A DNA stretch of 5,804 bases from Lactobacillus sp. UBA5815 (GCA_002417825.1 DICX01000059.1:29223-35026), one strand, 5' to 3'; counted from the stretch's first letter, positions 1 to 5,804 are shown. The notes: a model not told the origin generated them from the letters alone. Translations and numbers: made by a program.

Positions 1-32
1 GTCGGTCCAACGAGACAAAGCAATTTTTTCAT
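1..32 (-). CDS. miaA: tRNA dimethylallyltransferase MiaA, N-terminal fragment (runs off left edge)
   Basis: Only the first ten codons and part of an eleventh lie in the window. They read MKKLLCLVGP followed by the first two bases (AC) of what must be a Thr codon. This matches the usual start of MiaA, where a short hydrophobic beta strand leads into the P-loop VGPTxxGKT. MiaA transfers a dimethylallyl group to N6 of A37 in tRNAs that read UNN codons. The ATG at 32 has a good Shine-Dalgarno GAGGGA at 46-41, eight bases upstream, which makes the start convincing. The gene lies downstream of yqhL on the same strand, 36 bases past a hairpin that looks like a terminator. I see no clear promoter between them. 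The identity rests on very few residues. Other P-loop NTPases could begin the same way, but the GPT triad and the neighbourhood favour MiaA. Confidence 0.7.
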   Translation of the reverse strand, partial: MKKLLCLVGP

Positions 33-67
33 ATTCTTTTTCCCTCACAACTTGGCTTTTACAATTC

Positions 68-104
68 AAAAAGGCTTGCCTGCATGATAACTGCAAGACA
101 AGCC
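68..104 (-). terminator. Rho-independent terminator after the yqgN-gluP-yqgQ-yqhL operon
   Basis: Read on the minus strand, GGCTTG (104-99) pairs with CAAGCC (78-73). The inner stem TGCA (95-92 side with 84-81 side) continues it after a mismatch and a one-base bulge, leaving a loop of about seven bases. Five T residues (72-68) follow directly. It sits 13 bases past the yqhL stop. The stem is imperfect, so some readthrough into miaA is likely. Confidence 0.65.
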
Positions 105-116
105 CTGAATTTCAAC

Positions 117-518
117 TCAATATTTTGACTGTTTCGTTTTTCCTTGCCACTGATCAAAACCATCCGCAAGCCAACAAATTTTTTGATAACCTTTTTTCTT
201 TAAAAAACGTGCTGCACGCAACGTCATGGTTTGCGCATCTGAGTACAGATAAACGGGTAAGTCTGGACGAATTTCTTGATATTGATACTTAAACATGGTG
301 TATGGTAGACTTCTTGCACCTAAAATATGCTTTTTATGAAAAGCTTCTTTAGAGCGTAAATCAATGATTTGAGCTTTGCGCATCGTTTTTTCAAATTCGT
401 CGTTAGACAGCTTACCGCCAATTTTTTTGGTTAAAATTTTGACCCACGCCCAATTGATCAAAAAAGCTAACAAAATAACGACTAAAACGATATTTAAAAT
501 CAGAAAAAATTGATTCAC
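117..518 (-). CDS. yqhL: Membrane-anchored rhodanese-like protein, YqhL type, active-site Cys replaced by Ser
   Basis: The 133-residue protein has one N-terminal membrane segment (about residues 4-24, very hydrophobic, followed by Lys-rich KILTKK). The rest is a single rhodanese domain (about 35-127), which should face the cytoplasm. Family marks are IIDLRSKEAFHKKHILGARSLP (split here: IIDLRS at 51-56, HILGARSLP at 64-72), VYLY at 89-92, and the C-terminal GFDQWQGK (120-127). Active rhodaneses carry a catalytic Cys just after the VYLYC strand. Here that position is Ser93 (YLYSDAQ), so sulfur transfer through a persulfide is not expected. The only Cys, Cys115, lies elsewhere. The domain may bind a partner or an anion rather than catalyse. 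The start is GTG at 518, with GAGGGAG at 534-528 nine bases upstream. It is the last gene of its operon, 61 bases after yqgQ. That gap contains a TAAAAT (559-554) but no convincing -35. The function is unknown. Confidence 0.88.
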   Translation of the reverse strand: MNQFFLILNIVLVVILLAFLINWAWVKILTKKIGGKLSNDEFEKTMRKAQIIDLRSKEAFHKKHILGARSLPYTMFKYQYQEIRPDLPVYLYSDAQTMTLRAARFLKKKGYQKICWLADGFDQWQGKTKQSKY

Positions 519-579
519 TTTTGATTGCTCCCTCTTTTTGCTTTCAAAAAATTATTTTAAACTACTTCAGGAATTTAAA

Positions 580-795
580 CTAGTCTTTTTCGTCATGTTC
601 AGCTGCGACTTCAAGATTATACTCGTGATTCAAAACGACCTTCGCCGATATGAACTGTTTTTGCGGAATAACACCAGATTCATGCAGTTTATCTAATTCG
701 ATTGCCATCATCTCGATATCCCATTTTCGCTTGCCAATGTGAACTAGAATTCCGAATTTTTCCAATAATTGTTGAACATCATACAACGTTTTCAC
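580..795 (-). CDS. yqgQ: YqgQ family small protein (DUF910)
   Basis: This 71-residue protein has the YqgQ signature: KTLYDVQQLLEKFG near the N terminus, then a charged helix with WDIEMMAIELDKLHESGVI (about residues 25-43), then a third helix with the C-terminal acidic tail EHDEKD. The family is a small three-helix bundle. A nucleic-acid-binding role has been suggested for the Bacillus protein from its structure, but it is not established. The frame is open upstream to 906, but the GTG at 795 is chosen because it gives the family's usual length, begins at the conserved KT-YDVQQ segment, and has AGGTGA five bases or fewer upstream. That site lies just past the gluP stop, which is 11 bases away, so translation is probably coupled to the rhomboid gene. 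The longer version would overlap gluP by 100 bases with no family-like residues. Confidence 0.92.
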   Translation of the reverse strand: MKTLYDVQQLLEKFGILVHIGKRKWDIEMMAIELDKLHESGVIPQKQFISAKVVLNHEYNLEVAAEHDEKD

Positions 796-806
796 TTGAT
801 CACCTG

Positions 807-1502
807 TCAGTAATGAATAACCATCCCTTGGCGTACCGTAAAGACGAAGTAAATCACTAAGATGACGCTCATCAAGATTCGCCATTTCAGTTGTAATCGT
901 ACCCAATAAGTTCGTCTTGGTAGTCCCAAGATCAAACTGAGCAGAACCCCCGAAATCAAGCCGCCAAGATGACCTAAAATATCAATTGAAGGAACAAACA
1001 AATCTAAAATCAAATTTACGACAGCTAAAACCAGCGATTGCATGGCCAAATTTTTGAGTCCCAATTGCCGATTGGAAGCACCGATTGCAATCATTGCGCC
1101 AAATAGGCCAAACAATGCCGTTGAAGCGCCCGCACTAATCGCATTGTCGCTGCCAAAAGCGAAACTGAGCAAATTACCGCCAATTCCTGAAAGCAGATAT
1201 AAAGCCAAAAAGCGCCAATGCCCCATCAACCGTTCCAAATAGTTACCCATATAGTAAATCATGACTGCATTTGAAGCAACATGCAAGAAACCGATATGCA
1301 GAAATTGCGCCGTAAACAAGCGCCACCATTGATGTGCGATCACGATCAATGGATTATATTGTGCACCCATTTTAATGAGTGTTGCAGTATTCTGTGAACC
1401 GCCTAAAAACTGTTCAATGAAAAAAATGACGAAAAGAAGAATTAAAAGCCCGTTTGTGACGAATGGCTGATCGTCATATTTTCGAGTTAGATTTGTAAAC
1501 AT
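807..1502 (-). CDS. gluP: Rhomboid family intramembrane serine protease (GluP type)
   Basis: This 231-residue polytopic membrane protein cuts transmembrane segments of other proteins within the bilayer. Rhomboid hallmarks are all present: the WR pair of the L1 loop (60-61), HxxxxHxxxN in the second core helix (His69, His74, Asn78), the catalytic serine in GASTALFG (Ser127), and the catalytic histidine in GHLGG (His178), together with a glycine-rich LSGIGGN stretch (104-110). I count about seven hydrophobic segments, starting at about 17-33 and ending with one at about 208-223. That fits the six-plus-one C-terminal topology of Gram-positive rhomboids. Unlike the long B. subtilis GluP, it has no TPR repeats after the core and no long soluble N-terminal domain. 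The ATG at 1502 is two bases past the stop of the cyclo-ligase gene (TAA TT ATG), with no clear Shine-Dalgarno site, so it probably depends on reinitiation. The substrate is unknown. Confidence 0.95.
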   Translation of the reverse strand: MFTNLTRKYDDQPFVTNGLLILLFVIFFIEQFLGGSQNTATLIKMGAQYNPLIVIAHQWWRLFTAQFLHIGFLHVASNAVMIYYMGNYLERLMGHWRFLALYLLSGIGGNLLSFAFGSDNAISAGASTALFGLFGAMIAIGASNRQLGLKNLAMQSLVLAVVNLILDLFVPSIDILGHLGGLISGVLLSLILGLPRRTYWVRLQLKWRILMSVILVIYFVFTVRQGMVIHY

Positions 1503-1504
1503 AA

Positions 1505-2050
1505 TTAAACCGTGATCAAATGATCGATAGCGACATCATGAGCTTCTATCGGCCATGTTGCTTTTTTAAAGCACATTACCGTATTGACCAAAGAAATCGT
1601 CCGACAGTGATGAGTTGACAAAAAGCGATCATAATAACCGCCACCAAAACCAAGACGAGCACCAGTATCTTGCGCAAAAGCCAAGCCGGGAACAATCAGT
1701 AAATCTGGATTTTTTTCCAAAGATGCCTGTGGATCTGCTACTTCTTCAATTCCAAAAGAGGATCGTTTCAACTGCGAATGATACGTATAAGCAGCAAATT
1801 CCAAGCCGATATTAGGATTAACACGCGCTAAGAAGACAGACTTGCCCTCATCCCACAACACTGCGATCAATTCAGCAGTGTCTACTTCAAAAGGCAGCGA
1901 CGAAGTGACGCCGATCGTCTGTGCCTGCCGGATAAGCGGCGATTTCAAAAGCTTCATCAGTAGACGCCGATCTTCCTGGCGCTTCTGATCGCTATCAGCA
2001 AAAACTTTTAAGCGTGAAATCTGCTGTTGCCTCAGTTTCTTTTTTTCCAT
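1505..2050 (-). CDS. yqgN: 5-formyltetrahydrofolate cyclo-ligase (5,10-methenyl-THF synthetase)
   Basis: This cytoplasmic enzyme of folate one-carbon metabolism uses ATP to turn 5-formyl-THF into 5,10-methenyl-THF. The 181-residue length is typical. The N terminus is a basic helical segment (MEKKKLRQQQISRLK). LPFEVDT (52-58) holds the Glu that family members use near the folate. FGIEEV (99-104) and the buried strand LLIVPGLAF (117-125) follow. The phosphate and Mg-binding motif LGFGGGYYDRFL (133-144) is intact and diagnostic. The ATG at 2050 is preferred over a TTG 39 bases further upstream (2089), because it gives the family length and a basic MEKKK start. Its ribosome site is weak (GGGG at 2062-2059, eight bases away). 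It is the first gene of the four-gene operon running through gluP, yqgQ and yqhL, and has its own promoter after the rpmG terminator. Confidence 0.95.
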   Translation of the reverse strand: MEKKKLRQQQISRLKVFADSDQKRQEDRRLLMKLLKSPLIRQAQTIGVTSSLPFEVDTAELIAVLWDEGKSVFLARVNPNIGLEFAAYTYHSQLKRSSFGIEEVADPQASLEKNPDLLIVPGLAFAQDTGARLGFGGGYYDRFLSTHHCRTISLVNTVMCFKKATWPIEAHDVAIDHLITV

Positions 2051-2111
2051 TATATCTGCCCCATCTTTGAATCCATATCGCGCAATCAAAAAGAATTAAT
2101 CATTACTGATT

Positions 2112-2146
2112 ATTTTAACATATTCGTCATAAAACGTATTAGTCAG
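2112..2146 (-). promoter_or_regulatory. Probable promoter of the yqgN-gluP-yqgQ-yqhL operon
   Basis: On the minus strand TGTTAAAAT (2120-2112) is an extended -10 element: TG, one base, then TAAAAT, five of six bases matching TATAAT. No good -35 lies 17 bases upstream. CTGACT (2146-2141) matches TTGACA at four of six positions and would pair, at 18 bases, with the overlapping TATGTT (2122-2117). It lies between the rpmG terminator and the cyclo-ligase start, where a new promoter is needed. The transcript would carry a leader of roughly 55 bases. Confidence 0.5.
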
Positions 2147-2157
2147 CAAAATCAATA

Positions 2158-2188
2158 AAAAAGCAACAGGAACTTCCTGTTGCTTTTT
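2158..2188 (-). terminator. Rho-independent terminator after rpmG
   Basis: This is a perfect 13-bp stem, GCAACAGG core plus an A/T extension, with a five-base loop at 2171-2175. The G/C-rich top is GCAACAGG (2163-2170) with CCTGTTGC (2176-2183). On the minus strand it is followed by a run of six T residues (2162-2157). It begins three bases past the rpmG stop and separates rpmG from the downstream folate/rhomboid operon. Because A and T tracts flank both sides, it could also work on the plus strand, though no plus-strand gene leads into it. Confidence 0.92.
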
Positions 2189-2190
2189 AA

Positions 2191-2340
2191 TTACTTCGTT
2201 TCGCGGTGAAGTGTTACTCGTTTTTCAACTGGGCAATACTTCTTCAAAGTTAAGCGGTCTGGATGCTTACGCTTATTCTTCTTTGACAGGTAAGATCTGT
2301 CGCCACATTCCGTACATTCAAGAAGGATGTTCTCTGCCAT
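2191..2340 (-). CDS. rpmG: 50S ribosomal protein L33
   Basis: The 49-residue basic protein matches L33 from end to end: MAENILLECTECGDRSYLSK, then KNKRKHPDRLTLKKYCP and the C-terminal TLHRETK. L33 binds 23S rRNA near the E site of the large subunit. The first cysteine pair, Cys9-xx-Cys12 (CTEC), is present. The second is only half present: YCPVE, so three of the four zinc ligands remain. Partial loss of this kind is seen in some Firmicute L33 copies and suggests a form that does not hold zinc firmly. Firmicutes often carry several rpmG copies with different cysteine content. The start is ATG at 2340, behind a strong GAGGTGGTGG site (2355-2346). It has its own promoter at 2376-2404 and terminator at 2158-2188, though transcription from the PBP gene may also enter, since no terminator separates them. 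Confidence 0.97.
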   Translation of the reverse strand: MAENILLECTECGDRSYLSKKNKRKHPDRLTLKKYCPVEKRVTLHRETK

Positions 2341-2375
2341 TTCTTCCACCACCTCTATATCACATTAACTCAGTT

Positions 2376-2404
2376 ATCATATCATTTTTCAATTGGTTTG
2401 ACTA
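2376..2404 (-). promoter_or_regulatory. Promoter of rpmG
   Basis: On the minus strand TAGTCA (2404-2399, four of six against TTGACA) is followed after 17 bases by TATGAT (2381-2376, five of six against TATAAT). The -10 is extended, with TG one base upstream of it. The start of transcription should fall near 2369, giving a leader of about 30 bases with the strong Shine-Dalgarno site. The -35 lies a few bases past the stop codon of the PBP gene. Confidence 0.7.
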
Positions 2405-2410
2405 GTGATT

Positions 2411-4510
2411 TTATTTGTTCAAATTGAAATAATCTGTAAACATTGCTTTAGCAACATCAAGTGCATAATGCCCTTCTTTTTCCGGATCAAGTCCTGGAAA
2501 AATGATTGCCACTGCAATTTTGGGATTATCAGATGGAGAAAAACCAACAAAAGTTGAGTTGATCAATTCTGGTGCATTTTTGTTGCCAGGATGATCTGGA
2601 TCATAATAAAACGTTTCAGCAGTCCCCGTCTTACCAGAAATAGATGGTTTAACATCTTTTAAAGCATGTGCAGTTCCCCAAGCATTCGTGCCATGAACGA
2701 CACGATACATCCCTTCTTTGATTACGGCTAATTGTGCATTTGTCCATGGAATACTCAACTGCACATCAGAAGGGGTATTGTAATAAATCGATACACGCTT
2801 ACCGCTCTTACTCGTCTCACCAATTGACTTGACGAGATACGGACGCATTCGATAACCACCGTTTGCAATAGTAGAAATATATTGCACCATCTGAATTGGT
2901 GTATACGCATCATAGTTACCGTAAGCTAAGTCAAGAAGTGAACCTGAAAGAATCTGATGCTGATCATTGAAGGAGCGGCCTTTGATTCCTGAGGATTCTC
3001 CAGGCAAGTCAACACCCGTTTTTTGACCCAGTCCGAACATTGAAAAATTCCGACGTAAAATATCAAAAGAATCATCGGGCATACTGATGTATTTATGTGG
3101 CACATAACTGGCTTTGACCCAACGCATCGCCAAATGCATCATGTAAATGTTACTGGACACTTCCAAAGCAGTTTGCGCATCCAATGCACTGAACGTTCCA
3201 ATTGGGTACACTGATTTCTTAACTGGCGTGCTCGGCAAATAAATCGGTGTATCCGGCAAAGTAGAATCCGACGGTGTAATGGCGCCACTCATCAAACCAC
3301 CCGCGACTGTTGCACCTTTGACTGCAGATCCCATGACAAATGAACGATTGATGACGCCTAAAGCATCGTCTGTGTTTTGATTTGTTTTAGGATCATGATT
3401 AATGCCAGAAATAGCAAGTACCGCACCAGTATTTGGATTCATTGCAACGGCGTAAGCACCGCTTGAATAAGTCGCTGCACCATCAGCTTCCGCCTGCGCA
3501 TAAACCTTCTTTAACGCAGCCTCAACCTCTTGCTGGTATTTGGCATCTAAAGTCAAAATCAAGCTTGCCCCTGTCTTACCTGGATAAATCGTTTTGGTCT
3601 GCTCAACGTTATCATTTTTAACGCTGACTTGAGATTTGGCTTTGGATCCCTTTAAAATAGATTCATACTCTTGCTCTAAATAACTCGTGCCAACACGATC
3701 GTTGCGTGAATAACCTTGAGTCAGATAATACTGCAGATTATCATCTGGTAACCCAGCTTTTTCCGTCGAAACAGAACCGATGATACTTTGAATCGATTTC
3801 CCATTTGGATAATCTCGTGTCCAGTCTGTTCCAATTCCAACGCCAGGAAGTTCTGCCAAATGTTCGCCGACGACAGCGATTTCTTTGTCTGTCAAATCTT
3901 CATTTTTGATGTATATCGTCGACAACGTATAAGCACCAGAGATTTTGTTATAAATCAAGGCAGCCGTTTTTTCACGTTGCGTGAAATGCTTTTTTTCACG
4001 TGAGACTTGCTTCAAAAGATTTTGATAAATCGTTGCGGTTGGCAACGCATCACCACTCTTATCATACCTTTGGCGATGAGTAAGCCGGTCTGTCTCTTTC
4101 TGTAAATTTTTCGGATTTGCGAGATAATAGTCATACAATTGCCGTGAAGTTGGTTTTTCGTTATCAAGCGATATATACTGACTCAAACGATTAGAAATCG
4201 TATAAGTCTTTTGACTCGTTACCGAAGTGTCTTTCGTGTAAGTGATCGCATTCTTAGCTTGATTGCCAACAAGGACACGGCCTCTACTATCATACATCAC
4301 ACCTCTTGGCACATTAGTCGAGACGATATTTTCATCTGTTTTCTGAACCTCGGCTTCAAAACGTGACCCATAACCCAATTGCAGATAAGCTAATTGAATA
4401 ATCAACATACTAAAAAGGACCAAGATGATGCCTAAAATGATTCGCATCCTGATTGGTGTTGAAGCGTCTTTCTTCTTTTGGTTAAAATGATATTTCTTAA
4501 CGAATTTCAA
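2411..4510 (-). CDS. pbpA: Class B penicillin-binding protein, PBP2 family (D,D-transpeptidase)
   Basis: This 699-residue membrane-anchored transpeptidase cross-links peptidoglycan on the outer face of the membrane and is a target of beta-lactams. It has a short basic cytoplasmic tail (1-21, KKYHFNQKKKD), one membrane segment (about 22-44), then the class B pedestal domain, with VPRGVMYDSRGRVL (67-80) marking the dimerisation region. The transpeptidase domain runs from about 345 to the end. All three catalytic motifs are intact: Ser395-Ala-Val-Lys398, Ser452-Ser-Asn454 and Lys627-Thr-Gly629. NRSFVMGSAVK replaces the usual NRxYxPGSTFK, as is common in lactic acid bacteria. No C-terminal PASTA repeats are present, which argues against a PBP2x/division role and for the elongation-type PBP2 (PbpA/PbpH group). 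The TTG at 4510 is the only sensible start: GAGG lies eight bases upstream, and the next Met (22) would cut off the basic tail. The exact paralogue is inferred from synteny. Confidence 0.93.
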   Translation of the reverse strand: MKFVKKYHFNQKKKDASTPIRMRIILGIILVLFSMLIIQLAYLQLGYGSRFEAEVQKTDENIVSTNVPRGVMYDSRGRVLVGNQAKNAITYTKDTSVTSQKTYTISNRLSQYISLDNEKPTSRQLYDYYLANPKNLQKETDRLTHRQRYDKSGDALPTATIYQNLLKQVSREKKHFTQREKTAALIYNKISGAYTLSTIYIKNEDLTDKEIAVVGEHLAELPGVGIGTDWTRDYPNGKSIQSIIGSVSTEKAGLPDDNLQYYLTQGYSRNDRVGTSYLEQEYESILKGSKAKSQVSVKNDNVEQTKTIYPGKTGASLILTLDAKYQQEVEAALKKVYAQAEADGAATYSSGAYAVAMNPNTGAVLAISGINHDPKTNQNTDDALGVINRSFVMGSAVKGATVAGGLMSGAITPSDSTLPDTPIYLPSTPVKKSVYPIGTFSALDAQTALEVSSNIYMMHLAMRWVKASYVPHKYISMPDDSFDILRRNFSMFGLGQKTGVDLPGESSGIKGRSFNDQHQILSGSLLDLAYGNYDAYTPIQMVQYISTIANGGYRMRPYLVKSIGETSKSGKRVSIYYNTPSDVQLSIPWTNAQLAVIKEGMYRVVHGTNAWGTAHALKDVKPSISGKTGTAETFYYDPDHPGNKNAPELINSTFVGFSPSDNPKIAVAIIFPGLDPEKEGHYALDVAKAMFTDYFNLNK

Positions 4511-4537
4511 ACTATCAGCCTCACTAAACTTAGGTTT

Positions 4538-4566
4538 ATTCTAACAAAAAAGCGTGCGTAATTCTA
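4538..4566 (-). promoter_or_regulatory. Probable promoter of the PBP gene
   Basis: On the minus strand TAGAAT (4543-4538) matches five of six -10 bases and has the extended -10 TG (4546-4545) one base upstream. The sequence 17 bases further up is also TAGAAT (4566-4561), only a weak -35 match (three of six). Transcription should start near 4531, about 20 bases before the TTG start, with GAGG (4522-4519) as the ribosome site. The same TAGAAT repeated at a 23-base step may be chance or a binding site. Confidence 0.5.
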
Positions 4567-4601
4567 TTTTGTCTAAAGGTATTACTGAAAAGTTAACGAA
4601 T

Positions 4602-5804
4602 ATGAAAAAAATAAAAACTATTGCAAAAACTTATTTTAAAAGAAGTTCTGTATCTGACGGCATTACCCGTTGGGGATATGCTGTCCTGGCCTTTATGCTG
4701 CCGTTTCTTGTCTTTTTCATCTATTTTGCCTTTCACAACAACCAAATCCTTACAGTCGACCTGGGACAACAATATGTTGATTTCTTAGCTTTTTTGAGAG
4801 CCAATCTGTTCACACATCCGTTTAACTTGATTTATAGTTTCAGCAAAGGACTTGGCGGATCGATGATTGGGACGGACGTTTACTATTTGTTCAGTCCATT
4901 CAACATCATTTTGTTTCTCTTCCCACAAAATTGGCTTCCTATCGCAATCATGATCGAGATCAGTTTAAAAGTTGGTACGATCGGTCTTGCAGGATACACC
5001 TATTGGCGTTGCTTTTTTGATCAAAAGCATCAGGCTTTTGCGCTGAGTGCCGCCATTGCCTACGCGTTAAGCGGCTACGTTATTGCCTACAATCTCAATT
5101 TGATGTGGCTGGACTCTTTGATCTGCTTGCCATTTTGGTGTGCCAGCTTGGATCGAATGATGCTAGGCGAACGGCAAACTCATTTGCTATTTTGGACTGT
5201 CATGTTATGGCTCACGAATTTTTATACCGGATATATGGCATTGCTTTACGGAAGTGGGGTTTTTATCATCAAGCTTAGCCACAAGTCTAAAAAATTGTGG
5301 CGCGCTTTTTTGAAACGTTACTTAAAAACCATGCTGACAGCGCTTTTTATCTGTGCCTTCGCCCTTTTGCCAACGATTTTAGAGCTGACACAAGGCAAAA
5401 CTGCTTCTACCAGCCTTTGGAACAATCTCAATTTGAATTGGCAATATCCGTTAGATGAACTCCTAGGAAAATTAATTTCTGGTAGTTATAGCTTTCATGA
5501 AATGCAAGCTGGCAGTGCAAATCTCTTTTTGACGACACCATTGCTACTTTCAGGCTTTTTATTTTGGTTCCAGCCACAAATTCCACGCCGTGAAAAAATA
5601 GGTCATGCGATACTCGTTGTTTTCTTGATCCTATCAACGAGTATTAACCCTTTTGTCTTATTATGGCATATGGGACAGTACCCCATCTGGTATCCAGCTC
5701 GATTTAGTTATGTTTTGATTTTTGAATGGTTGACTTTGGCAATCAGAGGATTGGCTTGCATGACGCTTCCGTCTTCGCTACAAAAAGAAATCATCGTATT
5801 GTTT
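4602..5804 (+). CDS. yfhO: YfhO family multispanning membrane protein, probable envelope glycosyltransferase (5' part, runs off right edge)
   Basis: The frame is open for 401 codons from ATG 4602 to the window edge; YfhO proteins are usually about 850 residues, so roughly half is visible. After a basic N terminus (MKKIKTIAKTYFKR), a first membrane helix (about 25-44) leads to the conserved extracytoplasmic DLGQQYVDF (53-61). Further family-like segments are NLIYSFSKGLGGSMIGT (75-91), NLNLMWLDSL (164-173), NFYTGYM (206-212) and PIWYPARFSYV (361-371). At least eight more hydrophobic stretches alternate with short basic loops. In B. subtilis and Listeria, YfhO relatives are proposed to move sugars from undecaprenyl-phosphate-sugar donors onto lipoteichoic or wall teichoic acid outside the cell. 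That role is inferred here. Upstream in-frame TTG (4569) and GTG (4554) lack ribosome sites. The chosen ATG also has only a weak purine stretch (GAAAAG, 4587-4592). The gene diverges from the PBP gene across 91 bases. Confidence 0.88.
   Translation, partial: MKKIKTIAKTYFKRSSVSDGITRWGYAVLAFMLPFLVFFIYFAFHNNQILTVDLGQQYVDFLAFLRANLFTHPFNLIYSFSKGLGGSMIGTDVYYLFSPFNIILFLFPQNWLPIAIMIEISLKVGTIGLAGYTYWRCFFDQKHQAFALSAAIAYALSGYVIAYNLNLMWLDSLICLPFWCASLDRMMLGERQTHLLFWTVMLWLTNFYTGYMALLYGSGVFIIKLSHKSKKLWRAFLKRYLKTMLTALFICAFALLPTILELTQGKTASTSLWNNLNLNWQYPLDELLGKLISGSYSFHEMQAGSANLFLTTPLLLSGFLFWFQPQIPRREKIGHAILVVFLILSTSINPFVLLWHMGQYPIWYPARFSYVLIFEWLTLAIRGLACMTLPSSLQKEIIVLF

Noticed and set aside
796..906. Upstream 37-codon extension of the yqgQ frame
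   Set aside because: It overlaps the end of gluP in another frame, has no family-like residues, and the GTG at 795 has a well-placed AGGTGA and gives the family length.
1042..1815. Short plus-strand open frames over the rhomboid and cyclo-ligase genes
   Set aside because: They are antisense to genes with intact catalytic motifs and show no domain or ribosome site of their own.
2051..2089. Longer cyclo-ligase start at TTG 2089
   Set aside because: The extra 13 residues do not resemble the family N terminus, and the ATG at 2050 gives the usual length and basic start.
2211..2405. Plus-strand 64-codon open frame over rpmG
   Set aside because: It lies opposite the clear L33 gene and its promoter, with no ribosome site or family resemblance.
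3966..4000. Plus-strand hairpin TTTCACG-TTG-CGTGAAA followed by a T run, and a second copy of TTTTTTCACGT nearby
   Set aside because: It lies inside the PBP coding region and follows from the repeated Arg-Glu-Lys codons (REKK and REKT). No plus-strand transcript is expected there.
5428..5637. Minus-strand 69-codon open frame
   Set aside because: It is antisense to the YfhO-family frame, which is open for 401 codons with clear membrane-protein character.

Overview
The window looks like chromosomal core DNA from a low-GC Gram-positive bacterium, most likely a member of the Lactobacillaceae (Lactobacillus in the old broad sense). The reasons are the AT-rich base use, the good Shine-Dalgarno sites on several genes, the use of TTG and GTG starts, and the gene order. 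That order (class B PBP, rpmG, 5-formyl-THF cyclo-ligase, rhomboid, yqgQ, rhodanese-like yqhL) is a lactobacillar version of the pbpA/rpmG/yqgN/gluP/yqgQ/yqhL neighbourhood known from Bacillus subtilis. The genus and species cannot be fixed from the sequence alone.

Layout. All genes but one lie on the minus strand and read from right to left. From the right: a PBP2-family transpeptidase (2411-4510, TTG start); rpmG for ribosomal protein L33 (2191-2340), with its own extended -10 promoter; and a strong intrinsic terminator (2158-2188). After a new promoter comes a compact four-gene operon: 5-formyltetrahydrofolate cyclo-ligase (1505-2050), a GluP-type rhomboid protease (807-1502), the 71-residue protein YqgQ (580-795, GTG start) and a membrane-anchored rhodanese-like protein (117-518, GTG start). 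A hairpin with a U tract (68-104) follows, and then the first ten codons of a gene that looks like miaA run off the left edge (1-32). On the plus strand, diverging from the PBP gene, is the 5' part of a large multispanning YfhO-family membrane protein (4602 to the right edge).

How the genes relate. Two of them serve the cell envelope: the PBP cross-links peptidoglycan, and the YfhO relative is probably a membrane glycosyltransferase acting on teichoic acids. The others are housekeeping: ribosome (L33), folate one-carbon metabolism, membrane proteolysis, and tRNA modification (miaA). The clustering is conserved but is not known to form one pathway.

I found no mobile element, CRISPR array, RNA gene, phage gene or defence system, and no sign of an undescribed system. 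No stretch of 300 bases lacks a gene. The points worth a second look are modest: a rhodanese fold with Ser in the catalytic Cys position, no glucokinase gene between yqgQ and yqhL, an L33 with three of the four zinc-ribbon cysteines, three extended -10 promoters, and a terminator placed just ahead of miaA.
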